A stretch of DNA of 43,677 nucleotides, from contig NZ_LQZT01000001.1 of the NCBI RefSeq assembly GCF_001703635.1, positions 605,442 to 649,118 of the forward strand, in the 5' to 3' direction. Numbering within the stretch: the stretch's first letter is position 1; each line of letters begins with the position of its first letter. Made by a program: the position numbers and the translations under genes. The notes under the pieces are model-generated. The model was not told the origin of the DNA. It saw only the letters and a list, made by a program, of their open reading frames with translations, and did no database searches. Source of the DNA: Parahoeflea olei (GTDB lineage Bacteria; Pseudomonadota; Alphaproteobacteria; Rhizobiales; Rhizobiaceae). This document shows positions 16,984-25,093 of this stretch, piece by piece.

Positions 16984-17466
16984 ATGCAAACAAACGCGCT
17001 TTTCCTCATCCTTGCCGCCATCGTCACCGGGGCGGTCGTTCCCTTCCAAGCCGGCGCCAATGCGGCGCTGGGCCGGACGCTCGGCCATCCGCTGTGGGGC
17101 ACGCTCGTCTCCCTGTGCGTCAGCTTCGCCTGCATCGTGCCCGTCATGCTGTTGGCCAAGGTCCAGGCGCCGACGCTTTCCAACCTGGCCCAGGCGCCGC
17201 GCTGGATCTGGATCGGCGGCGTGGTCGGCGTCGTCTACATCACCGGCGCGCTGATGCTGGCGCCGAAGCTCGGCGCGGCCGGCTTCATCATCGCCGTCAT
17301 CGCCGGGCAGATGCTGGCGTCGATCCTCATCGACCAGTGGGGCCTTGTCGGCCTGCCGCAAAAATCCGTCTCATGGTCCCGCCTGGCCGGCCTTGGCCTG
17401 ATCTTCCTCGGGCTGATCGTGATGCAGTTGCAGGCGCTGGGACTGAAGCCGCCCGCCGGTTCGTAA
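16984..17466 (+). CDS. YdcZ/DUF606-type small DMT-superfamily transporter
   Basis: This 160-aa inner-membrane protein has five hydrophobic segments. It matches the DUF606 (YdcZ) family of half-size drug/metabolite transporters: start LFLILAAIVTGAVVPFQAGANAAL, middle WIWIGGVVGVVYI, then APKLGAAGFIIAVIAGQM and a final GLIFLGLIVMQL helix. Such proteins work as dimers or as gene pairs. The ATG at 16984 has GGAGG at a good distance; a TTG three codons upstream is unlikely. It is followed 40 bases later by azoreductase, and the divergent LysR gene points to inducible export or detoxification. Confidence 0.85.
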   Translation: MQTNALFLILAAIVTGAVVPFQAGANAALGRTLGHPLWGTLVSLCVSFACIVPVMLLAKVQAPTLSNLAQAPRWIWIGGVVGVVYITGALMLAPKLGAAGFIIAVIAGQMLASILIDQWGLVGLPQKSVSWSRLAGLGLIFLGLIVMQLQALGLKPPAGS

Positions 17467-17506
17467 CCGCCCGACACGCGCTCCCCTCTTCCAGAAAGGT
17501 CAAACC

Positions 17507-18097
17507 ATGAAACTGCTTCACATCGACTCCAGCATTCTCGGCGCCCGATCCGTGAGCCGAACGCTGTCCAGGGCGGCCGTCGAGAGATTGCGGGAGCACG
17601 ATCCGGCACTGGAAGTCATCCACCGCGATCTGGTCGCCGATCCGCTGCCGCATCTGACCGGTGACCACCTCACATCCGCCCCTGCCGTCATCGAAGACAT
17701 CGCCCTGGGCAGCCGGGTTCTGGAGGAATTCATCAACGCCGATGTCGTCGTCATCGGTGTCGCGCTCTACAACCTCACCATTTCCAGCCAGCTCAAGGCA
17801 TGGATCGACCGGATCGTGATCGCGGGAAAGACGTTTCGCTATAGCGCTCATGGCCCGGAAGGCCTGGCTCGGGACAAGCGGATCATCCTCACCGTGGCGC
17901 GCGGCGGTCATTACCGGCAGGGCATCGGGCTGGCCTCGTCGGAACACGCCGAAGCCTATCTTCGCGCGATGTTCGCTTTCATCGGCGTGACACGGCTCGA
18001 GGTGATCGCCGCCGACGGTCTCTCCGTCAGCGACGCAGAGCGGGAAAGCAGCAGGCAGGCCGCTCTTGAGGCGATCTCGACCCTCGCGCCCTGCTGA
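17507..18097 (+). CDS. azoR: FMN-dependent NADH-azoreductase
   Basis: This 196-aa flavodoxin-fold quinone/azo reductase uses FMN and NAD(P)H. It starts with KLLHIDSSILGARSVSRTLS, whose SxxxxxSVS loop holds the FMN phosphate. It contains VALYNLTISSQLKAWIDRIVIAGKTFRYS (about 86-114), the best family signature, and then ILTVARGGHY. Full length is normal for AzoR (about 200 aa). These enzymes mainly reduce quinones and electrophiles, which fits a LysR-controlled detoxification pair with the small transporter upstream. Confidence 0.9.
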   Translation: MKLLHIDSSILGARSVSRTLSRAAVERLREHDPALEVIHRDLVADPLPHLTGDHLTSAPAVIEDIALGSRVLEEFINADVVVIGVALYNLTISSQLKAWIDRIVIAGKTFRYSAHGPEGLARDKRIILTVARGGHYRQGIGLASSEHAEAYLRAMFAFIGVTRLEVIAADGLSVSDAERESSRQAALEAISTLAPC

Positions 18098-18154
18098 CTG
18101 CGACGGCGCATGCAATAGGCAGCGCCGCAGCAACCCGATGAACAGCTGCGGACC

Positions 18155-18242
18155 GCCTGCCCTCATCAAGGCAGGCCGGCGAACACGAGCACTGTGGGCG
18201 TAGCGCCGGATTGCAGTTTGACGGTGCGCCCCAGGGCGCACC
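18155..18242. terminator. Two stem-loops between convergent azoR and amidohydrolase genes
   Basis: In the 167-bp gap, GCCTGCC/GGCAGGC (18155-18176, 8-base loop) is followed by GGTGCGCCC/GGGCGCACC (18223-18242, 2-base centre). The second is strong and ends 22 bases beyond the amidohydrolase stop. Both lack T runs. A bidirectional transcription barrier is likely; the mechanism is uncertain. Confidence 0.5.
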
Positions 18243-18264
18243 TCCCTGGCCGGCCGCCAGGCTG

Positions 18265-19707
18265 TCAGTCGCCCTCGGACCCCGCCACGCGGTAGGCACC
18301 CGCCAGCCGCCGTGCCTGGTTCCAGATTTCGGGCGATTCCTGCCTTGCGTCCTGCCGCCCGCAGGCGGCGAATGCGCGATCCGCCTCGGCTTCCGCCTCC
18401 GCAAGCACCTCACCGAGATCGAGATGCGGAACCTTGCGCTCCTCCATCAGGATGCGCCCATCGACGATGACGGTGTCGACATCGGCGGCATTGGCAAAAT
18501 GGGTGATCCGGTTCAGCGCCATCACCGGCGGCCACAGATGCGGTTTGCGCCCGTCTAGTAGCACGATATCGGCCTTCTTCCCCACTTCCAGCGAACCGAG
18601 GTGGTCCGAGACCCCGAGCGCCCTGGCGCTGTCGATGGTGCACAGTTCCAGCGTCTTGCCTTCCGGCAGCACCGCGGGATCGCGGAAGTGACGGCGATGA
18701 TAGTGCATCGCCTGCGCCATGTGCCGGAACATGTCGAAGCCACGGTCCGGCGCGCCGGCATCCGAGCCCAGACAAACGGTGACACCGGCCTCGATCAGTT
18801 CCGGGACCGGACAGCGCCCGTTGATCGACATGATCGCGGACGGATTGTGGATGATCGATGCCCCGGTTGCGACGAGGGCCGCGAAATCCGCTTCGTTGAG
18901 ATCGATGCTGTGCCCAAGGGCCGCAAGCGGCGACAACAGCCCCAGCTCCTGCGCCAGCGCAATGGTGCCGGTCCGGTGCCCGTCCTGGGTGAACAATGTC
19001 CCTGTCCGGTCCTGCAAGGCCCGCATGGCGCCCGACATCCGGCGGATCTCCGCACCGTTCTGCTCCATGTGCGGCGGCGCATAGACCGGCAGGATCAGGG
19101 CAACGCCGGTACGGCGGCCGAGAATGTCGTCATGCCGGGAGATCAGCTCGGCGCAGACCTCCATCTGCTCATCGAAGCTGACCGGCCGGCGCTCCGGGCC
19201 GAACTGCTTGGGGAAGGGCAAACGCCCCGGCCCCACGGCCATGAAGGTCCGCAGGCCTGACTCGATCGTCGCCGCACTGTGGGCATCGCCCGCTTCCGGC
19301 GTGTCGGTGCGCATCACGTCCGCGCCGCCGCCGAGCAGCGACACGGCGGTCGTCACCCCGCCCATCAGCCGCTCCAACTGGGCGAGCCGCGCCTCTGCCC
19401 GCCAGAAGGCGGGGGTGGCGACTCCGGCATAGATTTCCTCGCAGATCCGGAACCACAGGTCGCCGTCCCCGTCGCCGGCCGCGCGCACCAGCCCGTGACC
19501 GGAATGGGAATGGGCATCGATCAGCCCCGGCAGGGCGATCAGGCCCGGCCGCTCGATGATCCGCCGTGCCTCCGGCGCCTGGCCGGTGCCGATGGCGGAA
19601 ATCCGGTCCGCATCGATGGCGATCCATCCGTTCTCGATCACGCGCCGGTCGGCATCGACGGTAACGATGCTGGCGCAGCGAACCAGCAAGTCATGCAACA
19701 CATTCAT
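18265..19707 (-). CDS. TRZ/ATZ-type amidohydrolase family protein
   Basis: This 480-aa cytosolic metal-dependent hydrolase is of the cytosine deaminase/chlorohydrolase group. It has the N-terminal beta-sandwich (IAIDADRISAIG), the HxH pair in LPGLIDAHSHSGHG (His66, His68), His266 in ALGHSIDLNEADF, HNPSAIMSINGR and Asp316 in CLGSDAGAPDRGFDMF, and it ends with a LEVGKKADIVLLDGR sandwich strand. Where relatives have the HxAE motif with the third metal His and catalytic Glu, this protein reads LFTQDGH (238-244), with Gln at the metal position. The active site may therefore differ. It is co-transcribed with the GntR regulator (4-base overlap) and diverges from the dpp-type operon, so it likely serves the same pathway. 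The substrate is unknown. Confidence 0.87.
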   Translation of the reverse strand: MNVLHDLLVRCASIVTVDADRRVIENGWIAIDADRISAIGTGQAPEARRIIERPGLIALPGLIDAHSHSGHGLVRAAGDGDGDLWFRICEEIYAGVATPAFWRAEARLAQLERLMGGVTTAVSLLGGGADVMRTDTPEAGDAHSAATIESGLRTFMAVGPGRLPFPKQFGPERRPVSFDEQMEVCAELISRHDDILGRRTGVALILPVYAPPHMEQNGAEIRRMSGAMRALQDRTGTLFTQDGHRTGTIALAQELGLLSPLAALGHSIDLNEADFAALVATGASIIHNPSAIMSINGRCPVPELIEAGVTVCLGSDAGAPDRGFDMFRHMAQAMHYHRRHFRDPAVLPEGKTLELCTIDSARALGVSDHLGSLEVGKKADIVLLDGRKPHLWPPVMALNRITHFANAADVDTVIVDGRILMEERKVPHLDLGEVLAEAEAEADRAFAACGRQDARQESPEIWNQARRLAGAYRVAGSEGD

Positions 19708-20387
19708 GCGAGGAGGTCCTTAAGGTCGGCGGAAGAATCCGCATCTTCGTCAAGATCGAGCTGGCCTTCCAGATGGTCGAGATGATGGTCCATCAGAAGT
19801 TGCGCCCGCTCGCTGTCGCCAGCCTTGATCGCTTCGACCATTTCGGCATGTTCGTCAGGTCCGCATTCGGCCTGCTTGCGGGTCTGGTACATCGCGATGA
19901 TCAGCGAGGTGCGCGAGACGAGGTCGCGCAGCACGTCCCAGAGATAGGGCGATCCGGCGAGTTCGCCGATCAGCAGATGGAAGCCGCCCGACAACAGGAT
20001 CGTGGCCTTGGTGTCGCCCGTGGCCCTGGCCTGCTGCTCCTCCTCGACATGCGCCTCCAGGCGCGCGATCGCTTCGGAATCAGCCGCTTGGCAGAGCCGA
20101 GCGAGGAGACTGCGCTCGATCGTGCGGCGAGAAAAGAAGATGTCCCGCGCTTCCTCGATCGAAGGCTGAGAGACGAAGGCGCCGCGATGCGGCACCAGCG
20201 TGACCAGACCGTCATGCTCGAGCGCGGTGAGCGCCGCGCGCACGCGCGCCCGGCTCACCGAGAAGATCTCCGCCAGCTGTTCTTCCTTCAGACGCGTCCC
20301 CGGCTTCAGCTTGCGTTCGGCGATCGACAACCAGATGCGGTTGTAGATCTCCACCTGCGGTGCGTCGCTCGTTTCTGTCTCAGACAT
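19704..20387 (-). CDS. GntR-family (FadR/FCD) transcriptional regulator
   Basis: This 227-aa repressor-type regulator has an N-terminal winged HTH (PGTRLKEEQLAEIFSVSRAR, 29-48, then VRAALTALEHDGLV and the HRGAFVSQ wing) and an all-helical FCD ligand domain with metal-site histidines (FHLLIGELAGSPYLWDVL, DEHAEMVEAI, LMDHHLDHLEGQL). It diverges from the transporter operon at 20568. The 180-bp region between carries several TTGT/ACAA palindromes that suit a GntR operator. Its last four bases overlap the amidohydrolase start. Control of both directions is inferred. Confidence 0.92.
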   Translation of the reverse strand: MSETETSDAPQVEIYNRIWLSIAERKLKPGTRLKEEQLAEIFSVSRARVRAALTALEHDGLVTLVPHRGAFVSQPSIEEARDIFFSRRTIERSLLARLCQAADSEAIARLEAHVEEEQQARATGDTKATILLSGGFHLLIGELAGSPYLWDVLRDLVSRTSLIIAMYQTRKQAECGPDEHAEMVEAIKAGDSERAQLLMDHHLDHLEGQLDLDEDADSSADLKDLLA

Positions 20388-20439
20388 TCAGCTCAATCCC
20401 TCGATGAACACTTAATCTCCAATCTGCCTAAAATTACGT

Positions 20440-20479
20440 CAACAATAATGTTGTCACAAGCAATTTATTTTGTAGACAA
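20440..20479. promoter_or_regulatory. Cluster of palindromes, probable GntR operator
   Basis: Three dyads lie within 40 bases: CAACA-ATAA-TGTTG (20440-20453), TTGT-C-ACAA (20451-20459) and TTGT-AG-ACAA (20470-20479). The last two have centres about 20 bases apart, two helical turns. They sit between the divergent GntR and dpp-type operon starts. TTGT/ACAA dyads are typical of FadR-group sites. Binding is inferred. Confidence 0.55.
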
Positions 20480-20567
20480 TCCGCGTCTATCGTGTTTGCA
20501 ATAAGGCGTCGCGGTCCTGATACCCGTCAATTCTTTGGGCCAATCGAACAAAAAAGGGAACTCACAG

Positions 20568-22133
20568 ATGCTTCGCCACCTTGCCATGACAGCCGTCGCC
20601 GCGACCATCGCGGCCACCGGCGCTTCCGCGGAAACCCTGCGCTATGCCACGGCGCGGGATGTCTACGGGCTTGACCCGCATGCGGTGACCGACAGTTTCA
20701 CCAATATCTTTACCCATCACATCTACGAACCGCTGGTCCGCTACAATGCCGATCTCAAGGTCGAGCCGGCGCTGGCCACAAGCTGGGAAGTGATCGAGCC
20801 CACCCGCGTGCGCTTCAAGCTGCGCGAAGGCGTGAAGTTCCAGGGCGGCCAGGACTTCGGCGCCGACGATGTGCAGGTCTCGCTGATGCGCGCGGTCGAT
20901 CCGAAATCGCCGCTGCGCGGCAACCTCCCCGGCCTGAAGGCGGTCGAGATCGTCGACGACCTGACCGTCGACCTCATTCTCGAAGGTCCCACGCCGCTTC
21001 TCAACAACTACCTCACCAACATCTTCATCATGGACAAGGGTTGGCTCGAGGAACACAATGCGGTTGCGCCGATCGACGCGAGCCAGGGCGAGGAAGGCTA
21101 CACCACCAACAATGCCAACGGCACCGGTCCCTTCAAGCTCGAAAGCCGCCGCCCCGACGCGCTCAACGTGCTCGTCAACTATGAAGGCTGGTGGGATACG
21201 CCGCAGCACAACCTGACCCGCATCGAGCACACGCCGATCGGCTCCGACGCCACCCGCGTGGCAGCGCTCCTGTCCGGCGAGATCGACCTGATCGAACCCG
21301 CGCCGCTCCAGGACGCCGACCGCATCGACGGGACCGAGGGCGTGCACATGCTGCAGAACCCGGGCCTTCGCAGCATCATGATGGGCATCAACATGGGTGA
21401 CGAGCTTGTCGACGGCAATGTCGAAGGCAACCCGCTCAAGGACCTCAAGGTCCGCCAGGCGATGTATCACGCCATCAACATGGACCTGATCCGCGACCGG
21501 ATCATGCGCGGCAAGTCGCGCGTCACCGGCTCGCTGATCGCGCCGGAAGTGAAGGGCTTTACCGAAGCCATGGACGAGCGGCTCCCCTATGATCCGGAGA
21601 AGTCCAAGGCGCTGCTCGCCGAAGCCGGCTACCCCGAGGGTTTCGCCTTCAACCTGAACTGCCCCAATGACCGCTATGTCAACGACGAGGGCATCTGTCA
21701 GGCTATGGCCGCGATGCTGGCCCAGGGCGGCTTCCAGCCGCGTCTGGTGACCGAGCCCCGCCAGATGCACTTCCAGAAGGTCGACAACCACCAGGTCGAC
21801 GTGTTCATGCTCGGCTGGGCCACTCTGCCGATGCTCGACGGCTTCTCCGTGCTCTCGGCCATGCTGGCAACACCCGGCGGCGAATACGGCACCTTCACGC
21901 CGAAGGGCTATTCCAACCCGAAGGTCGACGAGCTGACGCACGCCGTCGCCACCGAGATCGACGAGGAAAAGCGCCTGGCGATGATGCAGGAAGCGCTGAT
22001 GCTGGCCAAGGCCGACATTCCGTGGCTGCCGCTGCACCAGCAGCCGCTGTCCTGGGCCGCTCGCGACAGCGTGGAAATCCCGCAGGCCGCCGACGATCTG
22101 GTCCGCCTCTGGTACGCCAAGATCACCAAGTGA
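20568..22133 (+). CDS. Oligopeptide/dipeptide-type ABC substrate-binding protein (SBP family 5)
   Basis: This 521-aa periplasmic receptor of the DppA/OppA class has a signal peptide cut after about Ala21 (GASA, before ETLRYATARD). The family signature near residue 75 reads EPALATSWEVIEPTRVRFKL followed by REGVKFQGGQDFGADDV. Other landmarks are NGTGPFKLESRRPDALNVL and RQAMYHAINMDLIRDRIM. The ATG at 20568 is preceded by AAGGGA; frames starting upstream would put an odd leader on the signal peptide. It is the first gene of a nine-gene operon. The two-domain large-pocket fold takes peptides but also opines, glycosides and heterocycles, so the ligand is open. Confidence 0.92.
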   Translation: MLRHLAMTAVAATIAATGASAETLRYATARDVYGLDPHAVTDSFTNIFTHHIYEPLVRYNADLKVEPALATSWEVIEPTRVRFKLREGVKFQGGQDFGADDVQVSLMRAVDPKSPLRGNLPGLKAVEIVDDLTVDLILEGPTPLLNNYLTNIFIMDKGWLEEHNAVAPIDASQGEEGYTTNNANGTGPFKLESRRPDALNVLVNYEGWWDTPQHNLTRIEHTPIGSDATRVAALLSGEIDLIEPAPLQDADRIDGTEGVHMLQNPGLRSIMMGINMGDELVDGNVEGNPLKDLKVRQAMYHAINMDLIRDRIMRGKSRVTGSLIAPEVKGFTEAMDERLPYDPEKSKALLAEAGYPEGFAFNLNCPNDRYVNDEGICQAMAAMLAQGGFQPRLVTEPRQMHFQKVDNHQVDVFMLGWATLPMLDGFSVLSAMLATPGGEYGTFTPKGYSNPKVDELTHAVATEIDEEKRLAMMQEALMLAKADIPWLPLHQQPLSWAARDSVEIPQAADDLVRLWYAKITK

Positions 22134-22140
22134 TCTGAAC

Positions 22141-22167
22141 GGGGCCGGAACGCTTTGCTCCGGCCCC
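22141..22167 (+). terminator. Intercistronic terminator-like hairpin after the binding-protein gene
   Basis: A 9-bp stem, GGGGCCGGA/TCCGGCCCC with a 9-base loop, is followed by a T-rich run (TTCTTGTCTT). It starts 7 bases after the stop and lies 38 bases before the permease gene. It probably acts as an attenuator or partial terminator, giving more binding protein than permease. Confidence 0.7.
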
Positions 22168-22204
22168 TTCTTGTCTTCATCCAGCTGCCAGGGAGGACCC
22201 GGAC

Positions 22205-23188
22205 ATGCTCGGCTTTCTGATCCGCCGAATCATCCAGTCGATTTTCGTGATGCTCGCGGTCGCACTGATCGCCTTCATGATGTTCCGCTTCATGGGCGAT
22301 CCGGTGAATTCGCTGGTAGCCGAAAACGCCACCGTGGAGGAGCGCGACGCGGTGCGCGAGCGCCTGGGACTCGACCAGCCACTCTGGGTGCAGTACGGGC
22401 GCTTCGTCGCCCGCGCCGCCACCGGTGATTTCGGCCTCTCCTGGCGCAATGCCCGCCCGGTCTCGACCCTGCTCGCCGAACGCTTTCCCGCGACCGCGGA
22501 GCTCGTGCTGGTCGCCGCCGGGCTGTCGCTCTTGCTCGGCATACCCTTGGGCATCCTGACCGCACTCAGGCCGCACAGTTTCTCCACCCAGACGCTGCAA
22601 TTCTTCTCGCTGATCGGCATTTCGTTGCCAACCTTCGTGACCGGCATCCTGCTGATCCTCGTCTTCTCGGTCTGGCTCGGCTGGCTGCCCTCCTTTGGAC
22701 GCGGAACGGTGGTCGATATCGGCTGGTGGTCGACGGGCTTTCTCACGCTCTCCGGGCTCAAGGCTTTGGTGCTGCCCTCAGTCATGCTCTGCCTGTTCCA
22801 GCTCACGCTGATCATGCGGCTCGTACGGGCGGAAATGATGGAGGTGCTGCGCACCGACTACATCAAGTTCGCCCGCGCACGGGGACTTACCAACCGGTCG
22901 ATCCATTTTAGGCATGCGCTCAAGAACACGCTCATTCCGGTCATCACCATTTTCGGCCTGCAGCTCGGCGGCCTGATCGCCTTCGCCATCGTCACCGAGA
23001 CCGTGTTCCAGTGGCCCGGCATGGGAGCGCTTTTCATCCAGGCCGTCAGCTTCGGCGACGTGCCGGTGATGGCCGCCTATCTGGTGCTGGTCAGCTTGAT
23101 CTTCGTCGTCATCAACACAACCGTCGACCTGCTCTATGCGGTGCTCGACCCGCGGCTGCGCGTCGATGGCGCGCGTGCCGCGCATTGA
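22205..23188 (+). CDS. Dipeptide/oligopeptide-type ABC permease (DppB-like)
   Basis: This 327-aa inner-membrane permease has six membrane segments and the DppB layout: N-terminal LGFLIRRIIQSIFVMLAVAL helix, a periplasmic loop with LGLDQPLWVQYGRFV, and the EAA loop KFARARGLTNRSIHFRHALK that contacts the ATPases. The ending DLLYAVLDPRLRV is diagnostic for the family. GGGAGGA precedes the ATG. It pairs with the next gene to form the membrane channel. Confidence 0.93.
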   Translation: MLGFLIRRIIQSIFVMLAVALIAFMMFRFMGDPVNSLVAENATVEERDAVRERLGLDQPLWVQYGRFVARAATGDFGLSWRNARPVSTLLAERFPATAELVLVAAGLSLLLGIPLGILTALRPHSFSTQTLQFFSLIGISLPTFVTGILLILVFSVWLGWLPSFGRGTVVDIGWWSTGFLTLSGLKALVLPSVMLCLFQLTLIMRLVRAEMMEVLRTDYIKFARARGLTNRSIHFRHALKNTLIPVITIFGLQLGGLIAFAIVTETVFQWPGMGALFIQAVSFGDVPVMAAYLVLVSLIFVVINTTVDLLYAVLDPRLRVDGARAAH

Positions 23189-23201
23189 CCGGGGGAACGC
23201 C

Positions 23202-24119
23202 ATGACAACCTCAAGCCTTTCCCGCGCCTTCAACAGCGACATCGCCTGGAGCTTCCGCACCTCCTGGTCGGCCCGGATCTCGAGCCTGATCCTTGTGCTG
23301 CTCTTTGCCGCCGCCTTGCTCGCACCGGTGCTCGCGACCCAGAACCCCTATGACATCTCGCAGCTGTTCCTGCTCGACAGCGAACTGCCGCCGTCCTGGA
23401 TCGATGGCGGCGACCCGCGCTATCTGCTCGGCACCGACCAGCAGGCCCGCGACGTCTATTCCTCGATCCTCTACGGGCTGCGCCTGTCGCTGATCGTGGG
23501 CTTCGCGAGCGTCGCGCTTGCGGCCGCGCTCGGCGTGTCGCTCGGCCTGCTCGGCGGCTTTGTCGGCGGCGTGGTCGACGGCGCGATCATGCGGGTCGCC
23601 GATATCCTTCTGAGCTTCCCCGCCATTCTGGTGGCGCTGCTGGTCAACGGCATCGCTCGCGGCGTGCTCCCGCCCGAACGCCATGCCGATGCGGCGATCT
23701 GGGTGATGATCCTCGCCATCGGCCTCACCAACTGGGTGCAATATGCCCGCACCGTGCGCGGCTCGACCATGGTGGAGCGGCACAAGGAATATGTGCAGGC
23801 CGCCCGCATCAACGGCGTCTCGGGCGCGGGCATCATGATCCATCACATCCTGCCCAACGTGCTCGGCCCTGTTCTGGTCATCGCCACCATCAATCTCGGC
23901 ATGGCCGTGTTGACCGAAGCCACCCTGTCGTTCCTCGGCGTCGGCATGCCGGCGACCCAGCCTTCGCTTGGCACGCTGATCCGCATCGGCAACGAGTACC
24001 TGTTCTCGGGCATCTGGTGGGTGGTGATCTTCCCGTCTGTCGTGCTGGTCGTGCTCGTGCTTGCCGTCAACGTGCTTGGCGACTGGTTGCGCGATGCGCT
24101 CAACCCGAAACTGAGGTAA
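23202..24119 (+). CDS. Dipeptide/oligopeptide-type ABC permease (DppC-like)
   Basis: This 305-aa inner-membrane permease is the partner of the DppB-like protein. Typical DppC features are the ALLAPVLATQNPYD N-terminal helix end, YLLGTDQQARDVYSSILYGLRLSL before the core domain, the EAA loop AARINGVSGAGIMIHHILPN, and the DWLRDALNPKLR terminus. I chose the ATG at 23202, 13 bases after the previous stop with GGGGGAA before it. The longer frame starts inside dppB. Confidence 0.93.
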   Translation: MTTSSLSRAFNSDIAWSFRTSWSARISSLILVLLFAAALLAPVLATQNPYDISQLFLLDSELPPSWIDGGDPRYLLGTDQQARDVYSSILYGLRLSLIVGFASVALAAALGVSLGLLGGFVGGVVDGAIMRVADILLSFPAILVALLVNGIARGVLPPERHADAAIWVMILAIGLTNWVQYARTVRGSTMVERHKEYVQAARINGVSGAGIMIHHILPNVLGPVLVIATINLGMAVLTEATLSFLGVGMPATQPSLGTLIRIGNEYLFSGIWWVVIFPSVVLVVLVLAVNVLGDWLRDALNPKLR

Positions 24120-24124
24120 GCCCC

Positions 24125-25093
24125 ATGACAATTCTGACGGTTGAAAATCTGACGGTCTGCTTCCCCGGTCGACGCGGCACGATCAACGCCATCGAGGACG
24201 TCTCGCTTTCGGTGTCCGCAGGCGAAATCCTCGGCATGGTCGGCGAAAGCGGCGCCGGCAAGTCGATGACGGGCGCTGCCATCATCGGCCTGATCGAACC
24301 GCCCGGCCGCATCGCCAAGGGCGAGATCAGGCTCGAGGGTGAGCGCATCGACAACCTGCGCCCCGAAGCCATGCGCCGCCTCCGCGGACGCCGGATCGGC
24401 GCGATCTTCCAGGATCCGCTGACGAGCCTCAATCCGGTGCTGACGGTCGGCGAACAGCTGATCGAAACCATCCAGACGCATCTCAGGCTGCCCAGGTCCC
24501 AGGCGCGGGAACGGGCAATCGACTGGCTGCGCCGCGTCGGCATTCCCGCGCCCGAGGCCCGGATCGACACCTATCCGCACCAGTATTCGGGCGGCATGCG
24601 CCAGCGCGTCGTCATCGCGCTCGCGCTCTGCGCCGAACCGCAATTGGTGATTGCCGACGAGCCCACCACCGCGCTCGACGTGAGCGTCCAGGCCCAGATC
24701 ATCGCGCTTCTGCGCAAGCTCGCCCGGGAGACCGGGGTGGCGGTCATCCTCGTCACCCACGACATGGGTGTGATCGCGGAGACGGCGGACCGGGTCGCCG
24801 TGATGTATGCGGGCCGGATCGTCGAGATCGGCGAGGTTGCCGACGTGCTGACAGCACCGAAACATCCCTATACCAGCGGCCTGATGGCTTCCATTCCGCG
24901 GATCGGCGAACGTCCCGAGACGCTTCCGCAGATCGAAGGCGCGATGCCGCGCCCGCACGCCCGCCCCGAGGGCTGCGCGTTTGCCCCGCGCTGTCCGCAC
25001 CGGATGGAGATCTGCACCCGCGAGCGGCCCGAACCCAGAGGCACACTGACCCGCTCCGTCGCCTGTCACCTGACCGAGGAGGTCCCCGCATGA
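24125..25093 (+). CDS. Dipeptide/oligopeptide-type ABC ATPase (DppD-like)
   Basis: This 322-aa ATPase has Walker A GESGAGKS (40-47), a Q-loop in IFQDPLTSLNPVLT, the signature YSGGMRQRV and Walker B VIADEPTTALDVSVQAQI. The C-terminal peptide-transporter extension contains EGCAFAPRCPHRMEIC, the cysteine-rich motif of Opp/Dpp ATPases that can hold an iron-sulfur cluster. It starts 5 bases after dppC and overlaps the next ATPase gene by four bases (ATGA). Confidence 0.93.
   Translation: MTILTVENLTVCFPGRRGTINAIEDVSLSVSAGEILGMVGESGAGKSMTGAAIIGLIEPPGRIAKGEIRLEGERIDNLRPEAMRRLRGRRIGAIFQDPLTSLNPVLTVGEQLIETIQTHLRLPRSQARERAIDWLRRVGIPAPEARIDTYPHQYSGGMRQRVVIALALCAEPQLVIADEPTTALDVSVQAQIIALLRKLARETGVAVILVTHDMGVIAETADRVAVMYAGRIVEIGEVADVLTAPKHPYTSGLMASIPRIGERPETLPQIEGAMPRPHARPEGCAFAPRCPHRMEICTRERPEPRGTLTRSVACHLTEEVPA

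Noticed and set aside
20562..22037. Open frame of about 490 codons antisense to the peptide-type receptor gene
   Set aside because: It mirrors the receptor gene frame; composition is unlike a folded protein and no motif is visible.
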